A DNA stretch of 64,000 nt from Dorea_A sp016295505 (GTDB taxonomy: Bacteria; Bacillota; Clostridia; Lachnospirales; Lachnospiraceae). Positions 35,126 to 43,623 of this stretch are shown one piece after another (the stretch's first letter is position 1; the number at the start of each line of letters is the position of its first letter). Made by a program: the position numbers and the translations under genes. Under the pieces are notes generated by a model. That model was not told where the DNA came from and made no database searches. It saw nothing but the letters and a program-made list of their open reading frames with translations. The DNA lies in assembly GCF_039832105.1 (NCBI RefSeq), contig NZ_JBDOHS010000008.1:1-64000 (forward strand). Direction: 5' to 3'.

Positions 35126-35142
35126 TGTTACATCCTCCTAAA

Positions 35143-35218
35143 AATCTAATCTTTAACGCCTGATATTAAGTAACGGTTGGAGTATCCGGTTACCGAACAC
35201 CGGCTTTTACCACTTGCC
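35143..35218 (-). promoter_or_regulatory. Leader of rpsO, candidate S15 autoregulatory RNA
   Basis: About 95 nt separate the start site from the rpsO ATG. They hold a hairpin CCGGT/ACCGG (35186-35203) with an internal GGT/ACC that allows alternative pairing, and AACCGTTAC downstream that could form a pseudoknot. S15 regulates its own synthesis through leader RNA in several bacteria, using different structures; this is a candidate only. Confidence 0.4.
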
Positions 35219-35219
35219 A

Positions 35220-35248
35220 AGTATATCATACAGAAGACATAAAGTAAA
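35220..35248 (-). promoter_or_regulatory. Sigma-A promoter of rpsO
   Basis: On the minus strand -35 TTTACT (35243-35248), 17-bp spacer and -10 TATACT (35220-35225). It lies in the gap between the symporter gene and rpsO. Confidence 0.65.
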
Positions 35249-35262
35249 GCAAAAATTTACAA

Positions 35263-36915
35263 TTATTCTTCTTCCTCTTCTTCCGGATCATTTCCGTCCG
35301 GTTCCAGAATTGCAAATGCGATATTTGTTGCATGATCGGCAACACGTTCCAGTCCGGATACTGTATCTGAGAATATCATTCCCGCTTCCGGTGTACATTT
35401 ATTCTTGGTCAGACGCTTCACATGCGCTTTCTGAAGTCTCTTTTCCTCTGCATCGATTTCATCTTCCAGATTTAAGATCTCGCGCATATGCTCATGGTTA
35501 TCATTGGTAAACATATCCAGTGAATACTCCAGGATTGTCACAACCTTATCCATCATATCCTGAAGCTGTTTCTTGGCTTTGTCACTGAGTTCAACATCCT
35601 CTTCCACTCTCATTTTCGCAGAATCCGCAAAGTTCTCTGCATGATCACCGATACGTTCGATATCATTTACCACATGGAAAAGAGCTCCGATCAGTCCTGC
35701 ATCTGCAATCGGCAGATCCATCTCATTAACCCGGACCAGATAATCGGTAATCTTCCGGTTCAGGAAATCCACATATTTCTCCTTCTGGTATACTTCCTGC
35801 ATCTTTTCTTCATCCAGCATACAAAGCGCTTCCATACCCGTTTTCAGATTCTGAATCGCTACCTTACCCATGTGCTCAATCTCCCGGATAACGTCACGAA
35901 CAGCCGTTGTAGAAGACATCATAGAACCGTCACCAATATAGAGAAGCTCATACTCATCATCTGGCGTAGCATCTTTTCCCGGCACGATCTTATAGGTTGC
36001 CTTCACGATCCATCCCATGAACGGGAACATCATCGCCACCTCAAGTACCTTCATGAGCGTATGAACATTAGCAACCGAACGCGCCAGACTGCCTCCGGAT
36101 ATGTACAGGATCATATTTGTAAATGGTTTGATAGCAACAAGCAGGATACAGAAAAAGATTGCAGATCCGATCAGGTTAAACAGGAAATGAATCAATGCCG
36201 CACGCTTTGCGTCCTTCTTTCCGCTGAGACTCGCTACCAGAGCTGACACACAGGAACCGATATTACAGCCCAGAATCATAAACGGACATATCGTAAACTC
36301 CAAAAGTCCCTGAGACACCATCAGCAGGATAATACCTACCGTTGCAGAAGAACTCTGCAGCACTGCCGTAATCAGAAAGCCTACCAGTATCGCTGCAAAC
36401 GGATTCGTCAGGGATGCAAGAAAATTCAGGATCTCCGGCGAATTTTTTACAGCCGTCATGCTGTCCGACATAATACTGAGTCCCATGAACAGAATACCAA
36501 ATCCCAGAATAACTTCTCCGATTTTTTTGATACTCTGCTTTTTACAGAACATTACCATAATGACACCGATGATCACGATCAATGGTGCAATGTCTGACAG
36601 ATTGAAAGCAATCAGCTGCCCGGTTATCGTCGTACCGATATTGGCACCCAGAATAACGCCTGACGCCTGCATCAGATTCATGAGTCCTGAGTTAACAAAA
36701 CTGACCACCATTACCGTAGTCGCATTCGATGACTGAATAATCGCAGTAAAAACGATTCCTACTACCATTCCTATAAATCTGTTCTTTGTAAAAAATTCCA
36801 GGATACTCCTCATCTTGGCGCCGGCTGCTTTTTCCAGACCTTCGCTCATCATTTTCATTCCATAGAGGAAGAAACCCAGTCCTCCAAACAACAGAAAAAT
36901 TGTTGTGATCCCCAT
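35263..36915 (-). CDS. Na/phosphate cotransporter-family protein with PhoU-like domain
   Basis: The first 310 residues carry about eight membrane helices with the duplicated NptA motif: QSSNATTVMVVSFVNSG and QSSSATVGIILLM, together with GANIGTTITGQ and GCNIGSCVSAL. The C-terminal 220 residues form a cytoplasmic helical PhoU-like domain, ending in a poly-Glu tail. The protein probably imports phosphate with sodium. It follows ribF by 12 bp with an AAGGAG site and may be read from the translation operon. No other phosphate genes are nearby. Confidence 0.9.
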   Translation of the reverse strand: MGITTIFLLFGGLGFFLYGMKMMSEGLEKAAGAKMRSILEFFTKNRFIGMVVGIVFTAIIQSSNATTVMVVSFVNSGLMNLMQASGVILGANIGTTITGQLIAFNLSDIAPLIVIIGVIMVMFCKKQSIKKIGEVILGFGILFMGLSIMSDSMTAVKNSPEILNFLASLTNPFAAILVGFLITAVLQSSSATVGIILLMVSQGLLEFTICPFMILGCNIGSCVSALVASLSGKKDAKRAALIHFLFNLIGSAIFFCILLVAIKPFTNMILYISGGSLARSVANVHTLMKVLEVAMMFPFMGWIVKATYKIVPGKDATPDDEYELLYIGDGSMMSSTTAVRDVIREIEHMGKVAIQNLKTGMEALCMLDEEKMQEVYQKEKYVDFLNRKITDYLVRVNEMDLPIADAGLIGALFHVVNDIERIGDHAENFADSAKMRVEEDVELSDKAKKQLQDMMDKVVTILEYSLDMFTNDNHEHMREILNLEDEIDAEEKRLQKAHVKRLTKNKCTPEAGMIFSDTVSGLERVADHATNIAFAILEPDGNDPEEEEEE

Positions 36916-36927
36916 TCGTATTCTCCT

Positions 36928-37854
36928 TTATTTCTCAAATGTGAAAAAATGTTTCCCAGATTCTATATCCCTGTCAATACAGCTTTTCAGCTCGTCCACA
37001 GTGTCAAACTTACATTCCGGCCTGCAGAACTTCAATAATTCAACAGTGACTTCTTTTCCATAAGCATCTCCATGATAATCAAACAGAAAACTTTCTGTCA
37101 GCACTCTGTTCTGATCACTCACGGTCGGTTTCACACCTACGTTTGATATTCCCTGATATCTCCGACCGTCAAGCCATACATAACACAGATACACTCCATA
37201 CGGCGGAACAATCTTATCTGACGGCCATGCCACATTCAGTGTCGGAAACCCAAGCGTTCTTCCAAGCTTCCTTCCATGCTCCACTCTTCCGCTTACACTA
37301 TAATAATATCCCAGAAGTTTCCGGACAAGTTCCATGTCTCCCTGCTTCAGAACCTCCTTGATATAAGTACTGCTGATGATCCTGTCATGATATCGTTCTT
37401 TTTCCATCACAAACAGTTCATAGCCGAAGATCTTCGCATACTCTGACAGCATCTGCACATCTCCGTGCTTTTCATATCCAAATCGAAAATCCGTTCCTAC
37501 CACAACATATTTTGCATGAAAAAGCTGTTTTACAATGTTCTGAATAAAATCCTCTGCTTGTATCTGCCGGAAATTTTGTGTAAAGGGACACTCTACCAGA
37601 TAATCCACTCTTCCGTCCAGATGTGCTTTACGCTCCTCCCCCGTCATAAGAACCTGTGGGAGAATCCCTTTTTCCTCCCACAGTGGATGCATATCGAAGG
37701 AGCATACTACACTGCAGATCTCTTCTTTTTCACTTAATTTGCGTACCTTATCTACCAGAATCTGATGGCCCCTGTGCAGTCCATCAAATTTCCCGAAGGT
37801 AACCGCCGTTTTTCTGTCATCATGATAATGTGACAGCCAACTGATATATTGCAT
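36928..37854 (-). CDS. ribF: Bifunctional riboflavin kinase / FAD synthetase
   Basis: RibF converts riboflavin to FMN and then FAD. The N-terminal nucleotidyltransferase domain shows GKFDGLHRGHQ (about 22-32), and the C-terminal kinase domain shows YYSVSGRVEHGRKLGRTLGFPTLN (key part GRKLGRTLGFPT) and NVGVKPT. The length of 308 residues is normal. It is the usual companion of truB at the end of the nusA-infB operon. Confidence 0.95.
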   Translation of the reverse strand: MQYISWLSHYHDDRKTAVTFGKFDGLHRGHQILVDKVRKLSEKEEICSVVCSFDMHPLWEEKGILPQVLMTGEERKAHLDGRVDYLVECPFTQNFRQIQAEDFIQNIVKQLFHAKYVVVGTDFRFGYEKHGDVQMLSEYAKIFGYELFVMEKERYHDRIISSTYIKEVLKQGDMELVRKLLGYYYSVSGRVEHGRKLGRTLGFPTLNVAWPSDKIVPPYGVYLCYVWLDGRRYQGISNVGVKPTVSDQNRVLTESFLFDYHGDAYGKEVTVELLKFCRPECKFDTVDELKSCIDRDIESGKHFFTFEK

Positions 37855-37874
37855 GTTTGTCCCTCTAATCGTAA

Positions 37875-38798
37875 TTATTCCTCACAAAAGAACATCTTTA
37901 CAATCCGATATTCTTTCTTTTCCTCCTGCCAGTTATAAAGCCCTATAAAATGTCCCTGTTCATCATATACTCTGATACATTCGCCGTCACATTCCGGCTG
38001 AGGAGCCTTCCCATTCTCCTCATATACTGCATTGCATGTCAGGGAATTTCCATTCTTTGCCAGAAAATCCCAGGATTTTCTGACGGTAAGCTTACGATAT
38101 TGCAGAAACATACTGTCAATCGGAGTAACTATGTCCATTAATCGGCCTTCCTGCTTCTTCCCGGCGATCTCATCCAGGGTCAGACTTTCTCCGATCTCAA
38201 AGCGGCTTACCCGTGTACGTGTCAGTTCTTCCATGCAGCCGCCACATCCCAGTTTTTCTCCTATATCATGGCACAGAGTACGGATATACGTTCCTTTCGA
38301 ACAGGACACCCGCATTTTCACCCTCGGAATCTGTATCTCGAGTATCTCTATCTCATGAATTTTCACTTTTCGGGATTTACGCTCTACCACTTTCCCTTCG
38401 CGGGCAAGTTCGTACAGTTTTTTTCCTCCAACCTTCAAAGCGGAATACATGGGCGGAATCTGTTCATATTCTCCGACAAAACTTCTTATAGCCGCGGATA
38501 CCATCTCTTCATTCAGTTCTTTCGTTTCATTCGTCTCAAGAATCTGTCCGCTGATATCCTGTGTATCTGTAGACTGACCCAAAAGCAAAACCGTCTCATA
38601 GGTCTTGTCTTTATCTGTCAAAAGATCACACAGCCTGGTAGCTTTCCCGAGGCAGACCGGAAGTACTCCCACAGCATCTGGATCCAGTGTACCCGTATGT
38701 CCGATCTTCTTCTGACCTGTGATTCCCCGAAGCTTTGCTACCACATCGTGAGATGTATATCCTTTTTCCTTGTACACATTTAATATCCCGTGTATCAT
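37875..38798 (-). CDS. truB: tRNA pseudouridine(55) synthase
   Basis: TruB makes pseudouridine 55 in the T-loop of tRNAs. The catalytic Asp lies in GHTGTLDPDAVGVLPVC (about residues 35-51), and further motifs are DKTYE and CSKGTYIRTLCHDIG. The 307-residue length is typical. It begins 12 bp after nrnA ends, with an AGGAG site. Confidence 0.95.
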   Translation of the reverse strand: MIHGILNVYKEKGYTSHDVVAKLRGITGQKKIGHTGTLDPDAVGVLPVCLGKATRLCDLLTDKDKTYETVLLLGQSTDTQDISGQILETNETKELNEEMVSAAIRSFVGEYEQIPPMYSALKVGGKKLYELAREGKVVERKSRKVKIHEIEILEIQIPRVKMRVSCSKGTYIRTLCHDIGEKLGCGGCMEELTRTRVSRFEIGESLTLDEIAGKKQEGRLMDIVTPIDSMFLQYRKLTVRKSWDFLAKNGNSLTCNAVYEENGKAPQPECDGECIRVYDEQGHFIGLYNWQEEKKEYRIVKMFFCEE

Positions 38799-38810
38799 AT
38801 AACACTCCTG

Positions 38811-39776
38811 TTACTCTTCTGTCTTCCTCATCTGCAGTTCAATCTGCTCAGACAGATTATTCAGTACGTCATGAGGTGATCCGTGCATGGTAAAGCCTGC
38901 GGCTTTCCTGTGACCTCCTCCGCCAAAATATTGTGCAATACGACTTACATCTATCTTATCTTTTGACCGGAGACTCACTTTATAAATATTCGTTTTCTGC
39001 TCATACATGAAAATGGCCACTTCAACGCCCTTCGTCACCCGAAGCTGACTTACAATCCCTTCCAGATCCTTGGGCGTCACCCCATAGAATTCCATAACAT
39101 TCTTTTTTACATAAGAGGCGATACATGCCCCGTCCATAAACACAATACTTTCCAGAAGTGCTCTTCCCAGAATCTGGTTTTGTGCATACGTCTTCTCATA
39201 AAATGTATCCTGTATGATTTTCGGACCATCCACCCCTTTTTCCAGAAGCCCTGCAGCTATCCGCATCGTCTCCGGACTCGTACAGGAATACTGAAATACG
39301 CCTGTATCATGTACAATTCCCAGATACAGAGAAGAAGCGGTCTCAAGAGAGATCTTATCCTCTTCCAGCAGTCTGCAGATAAGTTCAGAGGTGGAGCTTG
39401 CATCCGGAACCACATAATTCTCCTCCGCAAATCCCCTGTTACTGATATGATGATCCACACAGAGTGTATGTTTTGCAGCGTCAAACAATGGTACAGAAAA
39501 TTCCAGTCTGTCTTTGTCACCGCAATCCAGACAGATAAACAGATCATAAACAGTCTGCTCTTCTGGTATCTCATGCCGGATCTCTTTTGCAGCTTCTATA
39601 AACTGAAAGGATTCCGGAATCTCTTCCAGATAAACATCTACTCTTTTGTCTTTACAGTTCTCGCGGATATACTGATAGAGCCCAAGACACGAGCCCACAC
39701 AGTCACCATCCGGACGAGCATGGCCGCCGATCGCAACAGAACCGGCACCCATTAACATCTTATTCAGAATATTCAT
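38811..39776 (-). CDS. nrnA: DHH-family oligoribonuclease / pAp phosphatase
   Basis: NrnA degrades short RNAs to mononucleotides and removes the 3'-phosphate from pAp. The DHH domain has HARPDGDCVGS, a Cys-Asp pair region at CLDCGDKDRL and VDHHISN; the DHHA1 domain ends with FGGGGHRKAAGFT. ATG 39776 is preferred, 11 bases after GGAAGG and overlapping the end of rbfA; an ATG four codons earlier is too close to that site. The product is 321 residues. Confidence 0.92.
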   Translation of the reverse strand: MNILNKMLMGAGSVAIGGHARPDGDCVGSCLGLYQYIRENCKDKRVDVYLEEIPESFQFIEAAKEIRHEIPEEQTVYDLFICLDCGDKDRLEFSVPLFDAAKHTLCVDHHISNRGFAEENYVVPDASSTSELICRLLEEDKISLETASSLYLGIVHDTGVFQYSCTSPETMRIAAGLLEKGVDGPKIIQDTFYEKTYAQNQILGRALLESIVFMDGACIASYVKKNVMEFYGVTPKDLEGIVSQLRVTKGVEVAIFMYEQKTNIYKVSLRSKDKIDVSRIAQYFGGGGHRKAAGFTMHGSPHDVLNNLSEQIELQMRKTEE

Positions 39777-40152
39777 CGGTATCATCACCTTCCGTTTTCA
39801 AGCCTCTGGTTACTTCTTCGATCTTTTTCGACATATGAACGCCGTATTCAATCGACTGATCCAGCACGAACCGGATCTCCGGTGTATTCCGGAGATTCAG
39901 TGTTCTTGCCAGTTCCCGGCGGATATACCCTTCCGCACTCTGCAGGCCCAGGATTGTCTGTTCCTGCTCATGTTCATCTCCCAGCACACTGATGTATGCC
40001 TTACATGTTTTCAGATCCGGGGCAACCTCAGCGGCTACCACAGAAGTCCACGGTGCAACACGCGGGTCTTTGATCCCGCCACGGATAATGTTGCTGAGTT
40101 CTCTCTGAACTTCTGTGTTTACCCGGGTATTCTTTATACTTCTTTTTCTCAT
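39760..40152 (-). CDS. rbfA: Ribosome-binding factor A
   Basis: RbfA is a KH-fold factor for maturation of the 16S rRNA 5' end. The 130-residue protein begins with a basic segment and shows KDPRVAPWTSVVAAEVAPDLKTCKAYISV (key part DPRVAPWTSV) and LRNTPEIRFVLDQSIEYG. It follows infB by 15 bp and overlaps nrnA by 17. Confidence 0.94.
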   Translation of the reverse strand: MRKRSIKNTRVNTEVQRELSNIIRGGIKDPRVAPWTSVVAAEVAPDLKTCKAYISVLGDEHEQEQTILGLQSAEGYIRRELARTLNLRNTPEIRFVLDQSIEYGVHMSKKIEEVTRGLKTEGDDTDEYSE

Positions 40153-40167
40153 ATATTACTCCCTGAA

Positions 40168-43011
40168 TTATCTTGGAATCTCGACCATCTTGAATGCTTC
40201 TACAAGGTCTCCTTCCTTCACATCATTAAAGTTTGCAAATACGAATCCACACTCGTATCCGGCTCTTACTTCTTTTACATCATCTTTAAAACGTCTCAGA
40301 GATGCCAGCGGTCCTTCAAAGATTACGATTCCGTCACGAGTGAGACGTACAGAGCAATCTCTTTCAAATGTACCGTCAAGCACATAAGAACCGGCAATCG
40401 TTCCTACACCGGAAGCCTTGAATGTCTGACGCACTTCCGCATGCCCCAGTACTTTCTCTTCAAATACAGGATCCAGCATACCCTTCATAGCAGCCTCCAC
40501 ATCCTCAATCGCATTATAAATGACGCGATACAGACGGATATCTACACCTTCTCTGTCTGCTGTCTCCTTTGCAGTTACATCCGGACGGACATTAAATCCA
40601 ATGATGATTGCATTTGACGCAGATGCCAGGCTGACATCTGATTCATTGATCGCACCTACACCGCCATGAATGATCTTCACTACGACTTCATCATTGGAAA
40701 GCTTCAGAAGACTCTGTTTAATCGCTTCCACAGATCCCTGAACATCCGCTTTGACTACAATGCCAAGTTCTTTCAGATTACCTTCCTGAATCTGTGTAAA
40801 CAGATCATCCAGAGACAACTTGGACTTCGTATCTTCCAGAAGTTTCACCTTACTCTGAGAGATAAATGTATCTGCAAAGCTTCTTGCTTCTTTATCGTTC
40901 GCACATCCGACAAATACTTCTCCTGCATTTGGAACATCATTGAGCCCCAGAATCTCTACCGGAGTGGAAGGACCAGCCTCTTTTACACGCTTACCCTTAT
41001 CATCCATCATGGCTCTTACTTTACCATGTGCAGAACCGGCAGCAATGGAATCACCAACTCTCAAAGTTCCCTTCTGCACCAGAATATTTGCTACGGAACC
41101 TCTTCCCTTATCCAGTTTTGCTTCCAGAACCAGACCTCTTGCACGACGATTCGGATTGGCCTTAAGTTCCATCACTTCAGCTGTCAGAACGATCATCTCC
41201 ATCAGATCTTCCAGACCTTCTCCAGTCTTGGCAGATACCGGTACAAAGATGGTGCTTCCACCCCAGTCTTCCGGGATCAGTTCATATTCTGTCAGCTCCT
41301 GCTTCACACGTTCGATATTCGCACTTGGCTTATCAATCTTATTTACCGCAACAATAATCTCAACACCTGCGGCTTTTGCATGGTTGATTGCTTCTACGGT
41401 CTGCGGCATCACACCATCGTCTGCAGCAACGACCAGGATCGCAATGTCCGTAGAACTTGCTCCACGCATACGCATTGCCGTAAATGCCTCATGTCCCGGT
41501 GTGTCGAGGAATGTGATCTTCTCACCGTTGATCTCTACAACATATGCACCGATGTGCTGGGTGATTCCTCCCGCTTCTTTGTCAATCACATTGGTATGGC
41601 GGATTGCATCCAGAAGAGAAGTTTTTCCATGGTCGACGTGTCCCATAACGCACACAACCGGCGGACGTTTTTTCATTTTCTTTTCGTCTTCTTCATCTTC
41701 CTTGAGCAGTTCTTCGATTACATCTACGACCTCTTCCTTCTCACAGAGAACATCAAACTCCAGTGCGATCTCTTCTGCAGTTTCGTAATCAATTTCCTGG
41801 TTAACGGTTACAATCTTACCCTGCATAAACAGTTTCTTTACAATGACAGAAGGAACGATCTTCATCTTATCAGCCAGATCCTTAATTGTAAGGACTTCCG
41901 GAATTACGATGGATTTTACTTCTTCTTCCACCTTCTGAGCTTTCTGCTGCGGCTTCTGAAGCTGCTGTTTCGGCTCATTTTTCTTTTTGCCCTTCAGCAT
42001 GCCGTCCTCGTCATCTCCATGACGATAGTCTTTTTTCTTATATTCGTCCTTCCCTTTACCCTTGCTTCTCTGTGGCTTCTGACCTTCGATCGCAGGTGCC
42101 GGAATGCTGGAATTATTTCTTCTGTCGCTGCCGCGTCTGTCTGATCTTTCTCCCTGCTTACGTCCCTGATTTCTGTCTCTTCCGTCACGTCCGTCTCTTC
42201 CGTCACGTCCGTCTCTTCCGTCGCGGCTGTCACGTCCGTCTCTTCCGTCACGATCTGCGCCAAATCGCTCCTGACGTCCGTTCTGTGGACGATCTCCACG
42301 CTGAAATCTCTGTCCGCCTCTGTTATCACGGCCTTCTCTATTATCACGATTTTCTCTGTTTTCACGATTTTCTCTGTTTTCACGTCCGTCTCTTCCGTCA
42401 CGTGCCGGCCTTGTATCACGGCTGTCTGATCGTCTGTCAAAAGTTCTTTCACTTCTTTCCTGACGTCTCGGAGCCTGATTTTTTTCATTGGAAACCGTCT
42501 GCTTTTCCTGCACTTTTTCTACCGGTTTTTCCGGACGCTTTTCTGTCTCCGGCTTCTCCTGTGGCTGTGCCACCGGACGTTTTACCTGCTCCTGTGGCTT
42601 TTCAGCAGGCTTCTGCTGTGACTTTTCCGGACGCTTCTCTGTCTGAGGCTTCTCTGCAGTTACCGCAGCCGCCGGTTTCTTTGCAGGACGTCCGTTATTC
42701 ACCTGCATTGGTCTTCCCTGGGAAGGATTCTGTCTGTTTCCACCAGGTCTTCTTCCCTGCTTACTGCCATTTTGTGTATTCTGTGGACGGAACACATGTA
42801 CAATATTCTTCTTCTTCGGAGCTTCCGCCTCTGTCTTCTCTACACTCTTTTCCCCCTTCGGAAAAGCCTTTCTGACTGCTTCTGCATCTGCTTCCTCTAC
42901 TGCACTCATATGTGTTCGTACTTCTATGTTTTTACTTTTCAGGAAATCAACGATTTCCTTATTGGAAACCCCCAATTCCTTCGCTAATTCATATACTTTG
43001 ATTTTTGACAT
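40168..43011 (-). CDS. infB: Translation initiation factor IF-2
   Basis: IF-2 places initiator tRNA on the ribosome in a GTP-dependent way. The protein has an IF2N domain (about 1-55), a very long basic linker (about 60-360), a second IF2N-like region, the GTPase domain with GHVDHGKTSLLD near residue 455, DTPGHEAF and NKIDKP, and the C-terminal C1/C2 domains. The linker contains near-perfect repeats of Arg-Asp-Gly and Arg-Glu-Asn units encoded by tandem DNA repeats. The 947-residue length is at the long end for the family because of this linker. Confidence 0.96.
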   Translation of the reverse strand: MSKIKVYELAKELGVSNKEIVDFLKSKNIEVRTHMSAVEEADAEAVRKAFPKGEKSVEKTEAEAPKKKNIVHVFRPQNTQNGSKQGRRPGGNRQNPSQGRPMQVNNGRPAKKPAAAVTAEKPQTEKRPEKSQQKPAEKPQEQVKRPVAQPQEKPETEKRPEKPVEKVQEKQTVSNEKNQAPRRQERSERTFDRRSDSRDTRPARDGRDGRENRENRENRENRDNREGRDNRGGQRFQRGDRPQNGRQERFGADRDGRDGRDSRDGRDGRDGRDGRDGRDRNQGRKQGERSDRRGSDRRNNSSIPAPAIEGQKPQRSKGKGKDEYKKKDYRHGDDEDGMLKGKKKNEPKQQLQKPQQKAQKVEEEVKSIVIPEVLTIKDLADKMKIVPSVIVKKLFMQGKIVTVNQEIDYETAEEIALEFDVLCEKEEVVDVIEELLKEDEEDEKKMKKRPPVVCVMGHVDHGKTSLLDAIRHTNVIDKEAGGITQHIGAYVVEINGEKITFLDTPGHEAFTAMRMRGASSTDIAILVVAADDGVMPQTVEAINHAKAAGVEIIVAVNKIDKPSANIERVKQELTEYELIPEDWGGSTIFVPVSAKTGEGLEDLMEMIVLTAEVMELKANPNRRARGLVLEAKLDKGRGSVANILVQKGTLRVGDSIAAGSAHGKVRAMMDDKGKRVKEAGPSTPVEILGLNDVPNAGEVFVGCANDKEARSFADTFISQSKVKLLEDTKSKLSLDDLFTQIQEGNLKELGIVVKADVQGSVEAIKQSLLKLSNDEVVVKIIHGGVGAINESDVSLASASNAIIIGFNVRPDVTAKETADREGVDIRLYRVIYNAIEDVEAAMKGMLDPVFEEKVLGHAEVRQTFKASGVGTIAGSYVLDGTFERDCSVRLTRDGIVIFEGPLASLRRFKDDVKEVRAGYECGFVFANFNDVKEGDLVEAFKMVEIPR
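42174..42250. repeat. Tandem 18-bp repeat inside infB
   Basis: The unit CGTCCGTCTCTTCCGTCA is repeated about four times in tandem with few changes, the last copies interrupted by CGGCTGT. It encodes Arg-Asp-Gly repeats in the IF-2 linker (about residues 254-279). A second short repeat of CACGATTTTCTCTGTTTT lies near 42345-42382 and encodes Arg-Glu-Asn. Both are in frame, so copy-number change would alter linker length without frameshift. Confidence 0.85.
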
Positions 43012-43025
43012 ATTGTCTGCCTCCT

Positions 43026-43349
43026 CTATGCAATTGTATTATCTTCTGTGTCCATATACTTCCTGATCCCTTTTGCAAATCCCTCATCCAGAATGGCGAG
43101 AGAAGCACGAAATTCTTTTCCCATTGCATGCCCCAGGGTATCTTTATCTTTATAAAAATAAATCGGCACCTGGTAAAAGTCACACATATTTTTAAATTTT
43201 TTCTTTGTATTATCAGAAGCATCATCTGCAACAATCACAAGTACTGCTCTTCCGGTCTTAACTTCTTTTTCCGTACAGAACTCGCCGCTCACAGTTTTTC
43301 CCGCTTTCGTTGCCAGACTGATAAGTGACAAAACCCTATTCTGACTCAA
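43026..43349 (-). CDS. ylxQ: L7Ae/L30e-family RNA-binding protein YlxQ
   Basis: YlxQ is a small kink-turn-binding protein of the L7Ae family, encoded between rnpM and infB in Firmicutes. The core reads VLSLISLATKAGKTVSGEFCTEK with VLVIVADDASDNTKKKF. The start is read as TTG 43349, ten bases after AAGGAG, which gives the usual family N-terminus; the longer open frame would overlap most of the end of the upstream gene. The product is 107 residues. Its precise role is not settled. Confidence 0.88.
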   Translation of the reverse strand: MSQNRVLSLISLATKAGKTVSGEFCTEKEVKTGRAVLVIVADDASDNTKKKFKNMCDFYQVPIYFYKDKDTLGHAMGKEFRASLAILDEGFAKGIRKYMDTEDNTIA

Positions 43350-43623
43350 GTGACTCCAACTCCTTTTCCAGTGCTTCATACACTTCTTTCGGAATTGCCT
43401 GCTTAAAAGAACGCTCCAGGCCTTTGTTTTTCACTGCTTTTTCCAGGCATTCTTTTGACGGGCAGAGGTAAGCTCCTCTTCCATTCTTTCTTCCGGTTGC
43501 ATCCAGAAGGAATTCTCCCTGTGAAGTATGAATGACACGAATCATCTCTTTTTTACTCTTCATTTCCTGGCAGCCTACACATTTACGCATAGGCAGTTTC
43601 TTATTTGCACCCACGCACTTCAC
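43336..43623 (-). CDS. rnpM: YlxR/RnpM-family RNA-binding protein
   Basis: The 95-residue protein has the DUF448 pattern: PMRKCVGCQEMKSKKEMIRV, DATGRKNGRGAYLC and a Lys-rich end. The Bacillus homologue YlxR, also named RnpM, binds RNase P RNA and modulates the enzyme. It starts with GTG right after the nusA stop codon and overlaps ylxQ by 14 bases. The two CxxC-like pairs and GRGAYLC are intact. Confidence 0.9.
   Translation of the reverse strand: MKCVGANKKLPMRKCVGCQEMKSKKEMIRVIHTSQGEFLLDATGRKNGRGAYLCPSKECLEKAVKNKGLERSFKQAIPKEVYEALEKELESLESE

Noticed and set aside
40666..42144. 492-codon plus-strand open frame opposite infB
   Set aside because: It is the antisense of a certain gene; the translation is Cys/Phe/His-rich with no ribosome binding site or recognisable family.
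42174..42382. CRISPR-like repeat array
   Set aside because: The repeats are tandem without spacers and encode part of IF-2.
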